In this document: positions 1-10,716 of the stretch, in pieces
Position numbering within the stretch: the stretch's first letter is position 1
Layout of the letters: each line of letters begins with the position of its first letter
From: Branchinecta lynchi
Taxonomy: Eukaryota; Arthropoda; Branchiopoda; Anostraca; Branchinectidae
DNA: 64,000 nucleotides
Direction of reading: 5' to 3'
Assembly: GCA_023053575.1 (NCBI GenBank)
Contig: JAKZAP010000018.1
Coordinates: 14,102,202-14,166,201 of the forward strand
Made by a program: the position numbers and the translations under genes
Notes under the pieces: generated by a model
Database searches by the model: none
Seen by the model: the letters and a program-made list of their open reading frames with translations, nothing else
What the model was told of the DNA's origin: nothing

Positions 1-80
1 TAAAAATGATTATTTTTATATGTTTCGGGGGGGGGGGCGGGGTTCAACCCCCTACCCCCCCCCCCCTGGATATGGCCTTG
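1..80 (-). mobile_element. hAT-like MITE (family H1), cut by window start
   Basis: This is the end of an element whose complete copy lies at 8633-8799. It shows a poly-G/poly-C stretch and the terminal sequence CTGGATATGGCCTTG at 66-80, the inverse of the CAAGGCCGTATCCAGG terminus of the full copy. The other end lies outside the window, so the target duplication cannot be checked. Confidence 0.65.
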
Positions 81-85
81 AACTT

Positions 86-365
86 TTAGTTACTATTTCC
101 GTTCCAACTCACCAAAAGTTACTACGCTGACCGTTCCAACCTTCTCGAAATAGTAACCAATAGTAACTATTTGCTTACCACGCTCGGGAGCGTAGTAAGC
201 GTAGTAAGCGTAGCAACTATGGATCTATGCAACGTGATTGGTCGGAATCGCCCGTGGCATGATATTCTGCTGGGAAATAGAAAAGTCGTTCCAGCCTTGA
301 CGGCAAAAAGTCAGAATTCTTGACGTCATGAGTAGTAACTACGGTAAGCAGGATGGAACATGCTC
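86..365. mobile_element. PIF/Harbinger-like MITE (family P), one end truncated
   Basis: The sequence matches the complete family-P copy at 1919-2223, including the TAGTTACTA-rich interior and the right terminus GGATGGAACATGCTC. The left inverted repeat is missing where it abuts the hAT-like element. It has no coding capacity. Confidence 0.7.
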
Positions 366-433
366 TTGGTCGCCGCTAGAAAGTTGACCGTTGAAATTGA
401 TTGGAAAACGTGGAAAGGCGCGTTCTATGTTAT

Positions 434-608
434 ATTTAAATAATGCATAAAACGGATATGTAAGATACGATGCTTTGGCAGAGACATTTCGGCCCTTTTT
501 GACAAGGGTCCCTCGTCAAGCTATCGCCGCCAAAGCATCGTAGCTGACATGTCCGTTTTATGCATTATTTGAATATATGTTTCAAAGTCACCTTGGGCCC
601 AAGGAATA
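434..608 (-). mobile_element. Palindromic retroposon (family S), copy 1
   Basis: The element is flanked by a perfect 12-bp duplication GTTCTATGTTAT (422-433 and 609-620). So long a duplication suits target-primed retroposition better than a cut-and-paste DNA transposon. Read on the minus strand it has a head (TATTCCTTGGGCCCAAGG), a ~42-nt arm, a loop with GAGGGACCCTTGTCAAAAAG, and a complementary arm. The arms differ at about 4 of 42 positions. Copy 2 at 10492-10716 has the same order of parts but different arm sequences. No ORF. Confidence 0.75.
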
Positions 609-647
609 GTTCTATGTTATTTTTATTAACAAACGTAAATCATATCA

Positions 648-694
648 TGCTCTGCTTACAAGGCAGTCACTCTACCACTGAGCTACCGAGGGGC
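648..694 (-). tRNA. tRNA-Thr(UGU)-like 5' half, not a complete gene
   Basis: On the minus strand the sequence begins GCCCCTC and continues with a canonical D arm and A box (TAGCTCAGTGGTAGAG). An anticodon arm follows whose seven-base loop CTTGTAA contains TGT (Thr). Four of the five anticodon-stem pairs form. Nothing resembling a T arm or B box (GGTTCGAAnCC) or a complementary 3' acceptor strand follows, so it is a fragment or the head of a tRNA-derived SINE. It is unlikely to give a functional tRNA. Confidence 0.6.
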
Positions 695-974
695 TTCTGA
701 ACAGAGTTCGCAAACCACTACAATAGTCTGGTAGAAGCCGGCCATAGGAACAGTGATCGCGCCCGAAGGCAAATTCATCTAACCAGTTCTCATCCCCATG
801 TCACGGAAATTAATAATATAGATGGCGCTTTACACAAGGGACTTGTACCGTGACCAATACCATAAACAGTTTTTCGAATATAATTTAGAAGTTTAGGACT
901 CCCTTGTCGGTGTCGGAGCCACGTAGACAAACCAGGACCCACAAGACGGGGTCTCATGGTATAGGTATTTTTTA

Positions 975-1088
975 TAGGTATATGGCATTTTTTATAGGCT
1001 TTAATCTCTGATCTATGTCTTTTTCGAACTTTTTGGTCCGACCCGCTCGCACCCCCCCCCCCCAAATCAATTCCTGGATACGGACCTG
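975..1088 (+). mobile_element. hAT-like MITE (family H1), degenerate copy
   Basis: The right end shows the family-H1 pattern: a TTTTTATAGG motif, a CCGACC motif, a C-run and the terminus CTGGATACGGACCTG at 1074-1088. The left end is uncertain; CAGGACCC at 933 is a candidate. No matching 8-bp flanks could be found. Confidence 0.5.
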
Positions 1089-1230
1089 GTTTGATGTTAA
1101 TGTGATACTTCCGCAAGACGTTTCCAGAGTGTCTGCTTGTTGTTTTCTCTTTATTATGTTTAAAATTGTTGCGCTTATTGCCGGAGACGCTTTTCAGATA
1201 CTCTGTCACTGATTCAGACACCTAGGGTAA

Positions 1231-1711
1231 ATGTATTTACATTGGCCCTGTTGTCACTCTTCCCCATTCTTCTGGCAGAGGCCACTTTCTGGCGTGCTGA
1301 CGTATACTGCTAAAATGTGCACTGCACAATGTCATAAAGCTTTGGGAAAATTGTACAGCACCTTCTGCGCTCCTTTTATACTATTTCGTTCTGGTGTCAC
1401 TCATGTTCTGCGAAAGAAGGAGATCAAAAAGATGAGATCATGTTATTTTAAATATGCAAAGCACCTGCTCCACTTGTCGAAATTATGGCATAACCATACA
1501 TTGACGGAGAAGTTCAAAATTCAAGATGCAAGCGTTACCCTTTTGGATGTTTCTTCGTCGCTATATAAAATCATTGACAACAGAGCCCAACCAGCGCACG
1601 ACCTTCTACACTGCTTCCTGGCCGAAAATTGAAAATTAGTGTCTTTATGTCTTTTATTTACTCCGCTTTTCCGAAATGGCGGGTTAGAAATAAATTACTT
1701 ACTTACTTACT
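1231..1711 (+). mobile_element. LINE 3' end: RT C-terminus with TTAC tail
   Basis: An open stretch of about 133 codons resembles the C-terminal region of non-LTR retrotransposon polyproteins, with KKEIKKMRSCYFKYAKHLL and, near the end, a short NRAQPAHDLL motif. It ends at 1632, then a short 3' UTR leads to AATAAATTAC and a (TTAC)n tail at about 1690-1711. The same 3' end recurs on the minus strand at 61496-61800. RT core motifs are absent, so this is a 5'-truncated dead copy. The exact 5' boundary is unclear. Confidence 0.7.
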
Positions 1712-1918
1712 ATAGTAAACAATACTTTGAAGACAATTTTTTTTTACACAGGCTTAATCATTATCAGTAATAGTAATTATTGATATTTAATATTCATGTT
1801 TAATTATTGATATTTCTGCTTAAAATCAACTTCAATCCCTATTTCCTGACACCTGTAACTTTTCCTTCCACAAAAGTGTAACAATATGACAAAACTGCGA
1901 ATACGTTCACTTCTTTCA

Positions 1919-2223
1919 GAGCGTGTTCCACCCTTGTAATAATAGTTACTATTAGTTACTATTTCCGTTCCATCCTCACGAAAAGTTACTACGCTGACCG
2001 TTCCAACCTTGTCGGAATAGTAACTAATAATTACTATTTGCTTACCATGCTCGGGAGCGTAGTAAGCGTAGTAACTACGCATCTCTGCAACGTGATTGGT
2101 CGGATTTGCCCCTGGCGTGAGATTCTGCTGGAAAATAGAAAAATCGTTCCAGCCTTGACAGCAAAAAAACAGAATTCTTGACGTCATGCGTAGTAACTAC
2201 GGTAAGCAGGATGGAACACGCTC
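1919..2223. mobile_element. PIF/Harbinger-like MITE (family P), complete
   Basis: This 305-bp element starts with GAGCGTGTTCCACCC and ends with GGATGGAACACGCTC, forming terminal inverted repeats. It is flanked by a 3-bp duplication TCA (1916-1918 and 2224-2226). The interior is rich in TAGTTACTA and its inverse, so much of it can fold on itself. A 3-bp TSD fits PIF/Harbinger, but that assignment is inferred. Confidence 0.85.
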
Positions 2224-3157
2224 TCAGTTGTTTACTGCAGCGTCTCTCCGATAGACCGACAGAAAAGAGATCGGTAAAAAGTGGAAGCGGACTGACGATT
2301 TAGTGTATAGAATTTCAGGTATAAATTGAAGTTTAACAGATAGGACAGTCTAGTTACCCATCACTTATTCACTTAAAGAGGCTTGAAAACCAGATGAAGA
2401 TGCGTTACTTCGTTGCTCCGCTATTAATGAACAGTGGATTTTACCTCTATGCGCTTGTACCTACCTGTGTTCTATGTTTGACGAAAACGATGTACGAAAA
2501 TTAAGTGTTCACCAAGCTGAAAACTAGCCACTGAAAAGCAGCTGATCAAGAAAAAAACCTGAAAATCACGGTTTTCTATTTCGTTTGAGATTCAAATTTT
2601 CCAAGTCATGGTAAGAGTTTGTGTCGTGAGGACGGCCGTATATTTTCTTAACGTCGTACTAGAGCAAATAGTGAAATAGAAAAAAAAAATTCCCTTAGCA
2701 GAATCGAGTAAAGCATTGTGTAAATAAGTTGCCCTTTCAGTTAAACTTTAAATGTTTTCAGTTGCGGGGTGTGAAAAAAAAGGATTTGTAAAATCCCTTT
2801 AACGCAATCTCAATAAATTGGTGTACTCAATATGAAACGAAAATAAGTTGGCTTTTCAGTTAAACTTTAAATGTTTTCAGTTGCGGGGTGTGAAAGTTAA
2901 GTATTTAGTTGATAGGTTAAACAGTTCTAACAGATAAACCAGAATATTCCGAGTAATCTCACTTTGCTTTGAATGTTTCGTTAATATGATTCGTCAAATG
3001 TTCTATCGTTGACTACCTTTGCCCGCCTTAGCCAGTACAAGCAAGGTACAAGGTACTATGTTCTTATAGAGTAGCCAAGTGCTCAGGGAAGTGCTCAAGT
3101 GTTACATGGTATGCGTGTCTTGAAAACGGTGCGCACACCCCTCCGTCAACAGCCCAC
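2224..3157. other. Unique AT-rich stretch with a 50-bp direct duplication
   Basis: No gene is recognised. A ~50-bp segment (TTTCAGTTAAACTTTAAATG ending in GCGGGGTGTGAAA) occurs at about 2736-2786 and again at about 2852-2896. A motif around 2340-2385 (CCCATCACTTATTCACTTAA) recurs in inverse form near 22500 and 40940, which marks a dispersed repeat. Confidence 0.5.
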
Positions 3158-3203
3158 TCAGAGAGACGATTGTTGATTTATTTTTGTAAAATTCAAATTA
3201 GTA

Positions 3204-3506
3204 TTAATATGGACGATAACCACAAAATCGCTTTGCCAACAAAATCTCTGCTTGCGAAGTGGTGTTGAGTCCTCGGAAGTCCTGATGGAAGTTGTACCTT
3301 GAATCTCGATCTTCGCGAAAGACATCGATCGAGAGCTGAAGCCAGGAAGGATCCCACCTCTTCCCATGACGGCGGAAACATCCGATGGGTTCGAAAGCTT
3401 CTTTGAGGGTACCCAGCCACGTTTTACGTTGGCCTCCGTTGTTTCTTCCGGCCGAGCAATGGGGTGGTGAGCAAAGCTTCAGTGTTCTCTTCTCCTCACA
3501 TGTCAC
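3204..3506 (-). pseudogene. LINE reverse-transcriptase C-terminal fragment
   Basis: The minus-strand frame contains GQRKTWLGTLKE, then EPIG, KRWDPSWLQLSIDV and a degenerate RED-RDSR segment. This order is typical of the C-terminal end of some non-LTR retrotransposon polyproteins (RKTW…LE…W..LS.D.AQDR.AW). No RT palm motifs precede it, so it is an isolated fragment. The family was recognised from motif memory and not by alignment. Confidence 0.5.
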
Positions 3507-6050
3507 GACAGAAGTCTTCTGGATACTCGGAAGTATGAATCAAGGCAACATGGTTTTAGTAAAGTTCTGGAGGCAAAACCCTAGTCGACAGTACCGGAAA
3601 AGGTAGCTTTGGTGGGCGAACCGATTGACCACAAGGGGACCCTCTTAATGACTCGAAAATTCTTTGCTGGGTAGCGTGCCGCGGCTCATTGTCAACGACA
3701 AGCCGACAACCAGTAAAGACACAATAGCAGAGTTGCCGATGCCTTTGTACCCCGTGTTTGACGATGAAAAGAAGCAATGATGGATAAAGTGACCGCTTGG
3801 TTTCGGGCCCTTTCGCCGGAACCCTGGAATAGAACTCGGCTGATGAAGAATAATCGGCGGTTTGCAGAGCAGATGACCCCCCTTGTAAGGTGTGAAAAGG
3901 AAGTCATTCCGTCAAAAAGAGCCGACATGTTTTATGTCAAGCCTGCGCCGCTCGGACCTGTGATTTACTGCACAACACTGATGCAACGTTACTCAGCTCC
4001 AAACTTGTTGCTCTTGGCAATTCCTTGATTTCGTTCTTTGAAGTGGCTTATGAGCTGAACCTGGAAGGTCTGTAATTACGTCACAGTAGAGACTTGCTTC
4101 TTTGAACATTCTTATCCAAAGTTTCGGCCTTTGGTTTTGTTTGTAGCCCCTATGACAGTCAAATGGGAATGATAAATTAAGAAATTATCAGTTAAGAGCC
4201 CTGCAACACCGTTCTTCTCGCAAATGAAATAAATATCGGACGGCTGTGAAAGTAATGCAAAACACCGGAAGCCGTGTAACCTGGCGGAGAAAGGGTGCAG
4301 GATTAACTTAGCAACAAGAGCAACAGATTCTGCTCAGTACTGTGCATGAACATTCGCTAAGTTTGATTTCTAAGTTTGGTGGTGATGTTCAAAGTTAGGA
4401 CGTTCAATCAAATAAGCATACCTCTACTTATAGTGCCAGTAAGAGCACACGATCAGGATTTTCCGGCCGGATTTCCTGCACTTTCATCACCAAGCTGGAA
4501 TTGATGACGGTGGCCAAATTCCGGGCAGGAGTTCCAGACCGGGAGCGCCCAACCATGATCGTGTGTTCGCACTACTGTACCTAGTTGGGTTAAGTTGATC
4601 CAAATATGTCGTACCAAGTCTGCTGTTGGTAATCCGCTTAAGCTACGTAAAAAGGTGAGTCGATGCGAAAGGTTAATTACACCAGTATGAATGCATGTAC
4701 AAAGTAGAACTGACACGCTGGCCTATGTCATTTATTTTATCTCGCGTAACCGGATCTGTCACAGTCCGGCCTAGTGTCGATTCTTTTTTCGCAGTTTTAC
4801 GTGCTTTTGCAATGAAACAAAGTTTAGTCTTCCCATGTTATTTTTTTTTTCACAGTCCAGTCCTGTCACTCATGTTGTTCGCTATCAGTTACAGTTATTA
4901 AAAATCTTTCAAGAGCAATTTTCACGAACTGATTTTTCTTGGCGGACATTCTTTCCTCTTTTGGCAACTCCTGGGCCAGCCAGTCAACTGGCTTCTCGTG
5001 TTTCATTCATTCAAGTTTGTCTGGACCTTCAATAACGCAGCTGAATCGAAACTGGTAGATTTTCCTCTCAATCTCCTATGATTTTCGAGTTCTTGCAAGC
5101 AGCACGATAGTGTGAATTGTCACTCTGTTTTGTTTTTGTCACTCGTGTCCTGCGTAGGACATAAAAATAACTCTATTTCAGAAAATGACCAAATGTGTCC
5201 TTTTTGCAGCAGGGATTCCGGCCAGAAGTAACTATTTCAAGTTTTTTTTCGTGAAAGTAAAATTAGATGTGTCATTTTTACAGAGACGATTCCGACCAAA
5301 AGTGTACATTTCATGAAGATAAATTTCACTCCCAATTCACTCTCTGTTTTGTGCCAAAAGACACTCTTTAAATATTTTTGATGTGGCAACCCTGCTTGCA
5401 AGGACCCTTAGTAAGTTATCCATAGTTTAGTTATTGACAAAGGTTTGGATGCCCTACCATTGGAAGGCCTTTTAAAAAGACTATGAACAATAAATCCTAT
5501 GCATTAACGACTTTGAATAATACATCGTATGCCTTAAAGACTATGAACAATGCATTGTATGCCTTGGTGACAAGTCAATTGTAACGATCATGTGAAAAAT
5601 CTCACAGGTTACAACACTGCTCATTTATGCAGAAGAAAACTCTCTCCATCCATCAGCTCCTTCATAGACTTTGCCTTCGATATTTTCTTTCTGTCCCTAC
5701 CGATCCATTACGAATCATGACACCAGAAGCGTAAGAAATTCGGTATTTCCACCAACCCAGCGAAACGCCTCTGCTCGGTGTATAGCCGGCAGAATTCGAA
5801 TCGGCCTAAAGTAAGCGTGAAGCCACGGTTAATCCGTATCCATCATTAAAGTAAAATAGGGTCAGATATGTGATACAGTGAGGCAAATGCAATTTCAGAA
5901 GCGTGGAATGACGTTTGGCTAAATTTGTGTTGACGGATGAGTCTTTCATTGTCACAAAAACAGCTGTCACGAGGAAGTAAGTATCACTGCTGCTTCGTGT
6001 GCTGAGTGTGGGGATAGTCTTCTAAAAGAGGAAAGGTGCAACACGGGGAA
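3507..6050. other. Mostly unique sequence, no convincing gene
   Basis: Several short open frames overlap on both strands here without recognisable domains. Two loose copies of an ~85-bp segment (ATTCCGGCCAGAAGT / ATTCCGACCAAAAGT) lie at about 5165-5310. Three or four ~37-bp units (GACTATGAACAATAAAT…CTATGC) lie at about 5480-5570. Nothing else could be supported. Confidence 0.4.
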
Positions 6051-6059
6051 AGTTGTCAA

Positions 6060-6990
6060 AAGCAGGAATGTTTGCTGTTTTTGTTTCAAGCAAAATATTT
6101 GTAATCAGCTAATGTGACAGGCGATTATGGGGTAAGAACATGATGGTGAAAACCATTTTTTCGCCGGACAAGTAGTTCGCCCGGAATCCGGCCAAAACCG
6201 GAATGTATGTTGAAAGTAAAAGTTTCATTTGAAGTTGATTGGATGTTCGATAAAGGGGTAAGAAGGCGTGCTGAACACGATGGTGAAAACCATTTTTTTT
6301 GCCGGAAAAGTAGATAGCCCGGAATCCGGCCAAAACCGGAAAGTCTGTTAAAAGAAAAAGTTTGATTTGAAGTTGATTAAATGTTCGATTTATGGGTAGG
6401 AAGACATGCTGAACATGATGGTGAAAACCATTTTCTCACCGGGCAAGTAATTCGCCCGGAATCCGGCCCAAATCGGAAAATTGTTAAAAGCTAAAGTTTT
6501 ATTTTTAGTTGATTAGATATCCGATTTAGGGATAAGAAGAGATGCTGAATCCGTGTGTGACAATCATTTTGTGCCCGGACCATATAGTTCGCCCGGAATC
6601 CGGCTGTAACCGGAAATTTTTCTATAAGTTAAATTTTAATTTGAAGTTGATTAGATGTTTGATATAGGGGAAAAAAGATACACTGAGTTCAATTTTTAGC
6701 TTTCTTTTTTTGCTGGACAGGTAGTTCCGGAATTCGGCCGAAACCAGGAAATTGGCAGAAGTAAGGCAGGAAGTTTTCGTCAAAACAGATATGACATATA
6801 GACAGACACATGATGAATCCATATCTGAACTTGGTTTTGTCAGGTCATTAGCTTTTTGGCCTTAATCTGTTTCTGAATTTTAATAGTAAAAATGTTCAAG
6901 AAGTCTCGCGAAGTCTGGACCTGGCGAAGACAAGACCCAATTGTCTGGGTCAAATATTGAATTTTTGGGATCCCATCGAAAACTTTGGTC
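6060..6990 (+). repeat. Family Z array element, copy 1 (137-bp units)
   Basis: The phrase CCGGAATCCGGCC recurs at 6181, 6319, 6456 and 6593, giving a period of 137-138 bp, with a degenerate fifth unit near 6730. The array ends with a segment containing TTTTTGGGATCCCATCG (about 6961-6977). That segment also closes the copy at 24478-25617 and a fragment near 47043. It is a dispersed element with an internal tandem array and a fixed 3' end, not a plain satellite. Confidence 0.75.
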
Positions 6991-7021
6991 TTGTTTAATT
7001 AGACGTGTGGAAAAGGAGACT

Positions 7022-7274
7022 CTCAGAAGCTATCTAATACAGGGATGCGCAGTTTAAACAGACAATGCTTTGAATATTATCTGCTAGTTTTGCAGAATAT
7101 TTCCGTAATAACTTGTTTGTTGAAAGTAACGCTGGAAACCATGTTAGTGTTATTCTGCAAAAAGTAGTGCTGGCAGACTCAATAGACAATTTTTCTGTAT
7201 CATTGACAGATTATGTGTTGTCTGTTATCAGTTAAACTTGCGCATCCTTGTGTTAGATGTTACGAAACTTGTGA
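7022..7274. mobile_element. Inverted-repeat MITE (family T), copy 1
   Basis: The left end (CTCAGAAGCTATCTAATACA, then GGGATGCGC) is an imperfect inverse of the right end (GCGCATCCTTGTGTTAGATG, then TTACGAAACTTGTGACGG). The better-preserved copy at 28018-28371 has the same ends. No ORF, and no clear target duplication. Confidence 0.6.
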
Positions 7275-7303
7275 CGGTGGATTCGACTATCCTTCTTCTC
7301 ATT

Positions 7304-7610
7304 GAGCATGTTCCATCCTACTTACCGTAGTTACTACGCCATGACGTCACAAATTCTGGCTTTTTGCCGTCAAGGCTGGAACGATTTTTCTATTTTCCAG
7401 CAGGATCTCACGCCAGGGGCAAAATCCGACCAATCACGTTCCAGAGATGCGTAGTTACTACGCTTACCACGCTCCCGAGCATGGTAAGCAAATAGTAACT
7501 ATTAGTTACTATTCCGACAAGGTTGGAACGGTCAGCGTAGTAACTTTTCGTGAGGATGGAACGGAAATAGTAACTAATAGTAACCATTGTTACAAGGGTG
7601 GAACACGCTC
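7304..7610. mobile_element. PIF/Harbinger-like MITE (family P), complete
   Basis: This copy is inverted relative to 1919-2223. It begins GAGCATGTTCCATCC and ends GGTGGAACACGCTC. A 3-bp duplication ATT flanks it (7301-7303 and 7611-7613). The different TSD shows independent insertion and confirms the element edges. Confidence 0.85.
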
Positions 7611-7853
7611 ATTATGTCAGTCAAGAGTCAAAAGCTCGGGCTCAACATCCGGAAACGACGGAAGGACAGAGCTAGGTGGATTTGAGCAAAACCCGCTGGG
7701 CCCTTGTCGAAGAAAAGATTAAAGAACTTTGGATTATTCGACAAATAGGAGAGGAAAGAAATAAGGGAAAGGACTGATGTGTATGGTCCTACTCGACCGG
7801 TATTTGGATTAAAATAAATAAACAAACAATCCTGCAGATGCAGCGACTTGATC

Positions 7854-7965
7854 AAGTTCAAGTTCAAGTTTTTATTTTCAATATTCACAAATAAATAAAT
7901 AAAAAACAACACCTTCGCGCTGGAGAAAAAACCTATGACGGTTTGCATTCGCGCGAAAGTCCACA
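7854..7965 (-). mobile_element. LINE 3' end with (AACTTG)n tail
   Basis: On the minus strand a short 3' UTR with repeated AATA and TTTATTTATT motifs ends in a tail of AACTTG repeats (plus-strand CAAGTTCAAGTTCAAG at about 7855). Microsatellite tails are typical of several LINE clades here. The 5' extent is unclear. The adjoining 7620-7850 stretch may hold another A-rich LINE end (AAAATAAATAAACAAAC at about 7810). Confidence 0.5.
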
Positions 7966-8004
7966 TAACTACTTACCTATATAAAGAAAAAAAGAAAAAA
8001 TCCA

Positions 8005-8115
8005 GTCCCTCTCACTCATTAATACCGAACTCCCCCCTCCCCCATTCCCCGCCCCCCCAACCTCACCTTACCCCCTGCCCACCCTTACATCCCTATCCCA
8101 CCCTTCCTCCCCTAA
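8005..8115 (+). repeat. Pyrimidine-rich low-complexity tract
   Basis: About 110 bases are almost purely C and T with scattered A, including runs of C. No tandem unit and no coding signal. Confidence 0.8.
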
Positions 8116-8632
8116 GAATCGTCTTAAAAGAATCGTCTAACTCGACCATATTTTCGATTACCGCTGAATTCCGGTCGAATTGGGAGAAAAACAACTACAG
8201 TTAACCAAGAAGTTTTGTGTTTTATGACCGATTTCCGCTTTTCTCTGGATTCTGGCTGTACTATCCACGCCAGCGAAAACTGATTACATACCCTAATTCA
8301 ACGTTTTCTTTGAGCCTCGTCATTTTCGCATTCCTCGAAGTCAGTTCTGGTCCTTCAAAAAGGTGCGAAAATGGGTGACGGGCGCGTTTATTGAGGATCT
8401 GGGATTGATTGTCCTCTCTCTTTGTGGGACTATCCTTTGATGCGCCGACAAAATATCGATAGGACGAGATCTGCTGTCGAGGGGATGGGAGCAGAGAGTT
8501 AGACAGTAGTGAAGGTATGAGTCTGAACCATTTACATTTTGGATGTCTCCGGAGAATCTTCAACATAACCTGGCATCAGCAAGAATGAAACCAGGACTTA
8601 CTGGCCAGGCGATCATAACGGACGTTGTCAGA
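8116..8632. other. Unique stretch, no recognised gene
   Basis: A minus-strand open frame of 101 codons (8261-8566) has a plausible composition but no recognisable domain, splice context or repeat match. I cannot support a function. Confidence 0.35.
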
Positions 8633-8799
8633 CAAGGCCGTATCCAGGGGGGGGGGGTTGAAACCCCTCCCCCGAAACGCACAAAAATAGTCATTTTTAT
8701 AGGCTTTTCCCTGCCTGTGAGCTATGTGTTTATTGTACTTTTTCTTCCGACCAGCAGCCCCCCCCCCCCCCCCGAAATAAATTCCTGGATACGGGCCTG
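8633..8799. mobile_element. hAT-like MITE (family H1), complete, 8-bp TSD
   Basis: This is a 167-bp element with ends CAAGGCCGTATCCAGG and CCTGGATACGGGCCTG as imperfect inverted repeats. A perfect 8-bp duplication TTGTCAGA (8625-8632 and 8800-8807) flanks it. Its sub-terminal regions are G- and C-runs around TTTTTATAGG. The 8-bp TSD and CA…TG ends suit a non-autonomous hAT element. Related copies lie at 1-80, about 975-1088, 51639-51823 and 49985-49999. Confidence 0.85.
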
Positions 8800-9120
8800 T
8801 TGTCAGAACAAGGACACGTCCGAAAGAACAAGAAGATGGCCACGGCCCCGCATGGACGAATCCAGGTTGCCAAGCAAGATCATAAATTGGCAACCAAAAG
8901 GAAGACTTTGACTGGCAAACAGAGTGGGAAGATTGTCATGCCAGCAGCCCACCAGAGGGAAGACTGGTGCCTATTCGTGGATACCCTGGGAGCCTCTGAT
9001 GGTAGAGAAGGATTCACAGTCTCGGGTAGGGGCGTTGCTGTGAGGAGGAGGGGGGACTACCCCCCCCAAAGGTCTTGAGAAAGTACTTTCGTCGGGCGAA
9101 GCTTCAGAAATAATAGACTT

Positions 9121-9243
9121 TTGTTTATATACTCGATGACAATACCGTGGCCAAATCATTTTTTTTTCTCGAGCGTTGGTCGATTCGTCGGCACATCGAG
9201 TTCTTTCTATACACAAGAAATAAAATCCTGCAAACATTTGTTG
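9121..9243 (+). repeat. Left remnant of a ~95-bp minisatellite
   Basis: The stretch has the unit phrase GTCGGCACATCGAGTTCTTT, then CAAGAAATAAAATCCTGCAA and CATTTGTTG. It continues, after the 6-kb foldback insertion, in the array at 15213-16110. One more unit lies at 19920-20010. Confidence 0.7.
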
Positions 9244-10491
9244 CAGGGTGGGGAATGTGGTCCACCAGTCTCAGAAAATCAGTCTCAGAAAAATGGCGCC
9301 GGGAACCACCAGTCTCGGAAACGAGACCAACAGTCTCAAATTCAGACCAACAGTCTCATCTAATTTCCAATTTATTTAAAGTAAAAAAGTGTTTTCTTTG
9401 TTTTTCTCTGTCAGTCCCTTGAATTACGCGCTTGTGTCAGCACAACAGGTAGAGTGAAGCTTGGGCTTTCAATACATGTATTCATCTCTGCTATTGGCTT
9501 GGTACTTCTCAGTGAGTAGGGCTCTGAAAAAGCAAAAAAAAATATTTTTTTGTTTTCTGTGTTGTTTAATAGAATTCTGCTACTCTGCCAACTACAACAG
9601 GTAAAGTGAAGCCTGGGCTTTCAAACGATATATGATTCACTGTTACTGGATTACCAAGTGTCACATTGGGTGGCTCTGAAAAAACTGTTTTGGTAAACAA
9701 ATGTAATTTCTAGGCTGTCTATGAGATTTCTTGGAATTTTCTAACTTTGCGACCAGTTTTGGTAGATAGACATCCATGTATCCCTGATACTGGCTTAGTC
9801 AGTTTGTTGCTGGGTTCCTATGGTAAACTCATTAGCTGTTTTTTTTTAACTGCCCTGCTTGATATTTTTGAATGTTTTGTCGCCTCACTGTTCAGTTCAC
9901 GTGACTGACTGGTCCGGTATTAGTTTGTTCCATTCTTTTTCCATGCATTTTCCATGCTTAAAATACTATTCTGAGGCTGTCTCTACACAACTACAGTAAG
10001 CGGTCAAGTAACACTCAATGGAGCCTATTATCGCTCACCAGAGCTGCGTTTTATTGGCATTTCTAGTTGACTTAAGTTATTATTTTGCCGTTTTATTTGC
10101 TATTCTCAGTTGACTGATAGCGTTCAATTTATCCAATCTATTGAGATTGGCCACTTAAAGTTGACTTTGGGCGACCGACAACAAATGGTCATTCGTTCTA
10201 TGGATAACCGGTTAACCAACAGTAAGCTGTCAAGTATCGCTCAATGGAACATTTTATCGCTCACCAGAGCTGCGTTTGATTTGCATTTCCAGTTGACTGA
10301 TATAACCTTTTTGCTGTTTTATTTGCTATTCTCAGTTAGCATTCAGTTTATCCAGTTGACTTTTGAGGATCGAGATAAAATGGTAATTCATTCCATGGTT
10401 AACCGTTTAACCTACAGTAAGCAGTTAAGTATTGCTCAATGGAACCTATTATCACTCACCAGAGCTGCATTCTATTCGCATTTCCAGCTAA

Positions 10492-10716
10492 ATATTCTTT
10501 GAGCCCAAGCTGACTTTGAAACATTTATTCAAACAATGTTTACACGGATACGTCAGCTCTGATTTTTCATCAGCGATATTTCGTTACAGGTTTGTTTCCT
10601 TCCCCGAAGTTGAACAAGAAGATTGACAGCCTGACGAGGACCCTTGCCAAGAAGGGCCGAAATATCGCTGATGAAAAATCAGAGCTGACGTATCCGTGTA
10701 AACATTGTTTGAATAA
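10492..10716 (+). mobile_element. Palindromic retroposon (family S), copy 2
   Basis: A 12-bp duplication ATTTCCAGCTAA (480-491 and 717-728, add 10000) flanks this 225-bp insertion. The arms (ATTTATTCAAACAATGTTTA… and its inverse) pair essentially perfectly over about 58 nt. The loop carries CCTTCCCCGAAGTTGAACAA and then GACGAGGACCCTTGCCAAGA. The head (ATATTCTTTGAGCCCAAGC) matches copy 1. The opposite foldback arm holds empty sites near 12270 and 12835, so the insertion came after the foldback formed. Confidence 0.85.

Noticed and set aside
790..1221. 143-codon minus-strand ORF
   Set aside because: It reads through a hAT-like MITE with a C-run (poly-Gly) and has no domain.
8543..8911. 122-codon plus-strand ORF and the overlapping minus-strand 105-codon ORF
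   Set aside because: Both read through the complete hAT-like MITE at 8633-8799, including its G- and C-runs.
10110..10502. 130-codon plus-strand ORF
   Set aside because: It lies wholly within the tandem units of the 6-kb foldback arm. The same peptide pieces recur in the mirror arm (for example 13617-13820), as expected from a repeat without stops in that frame.
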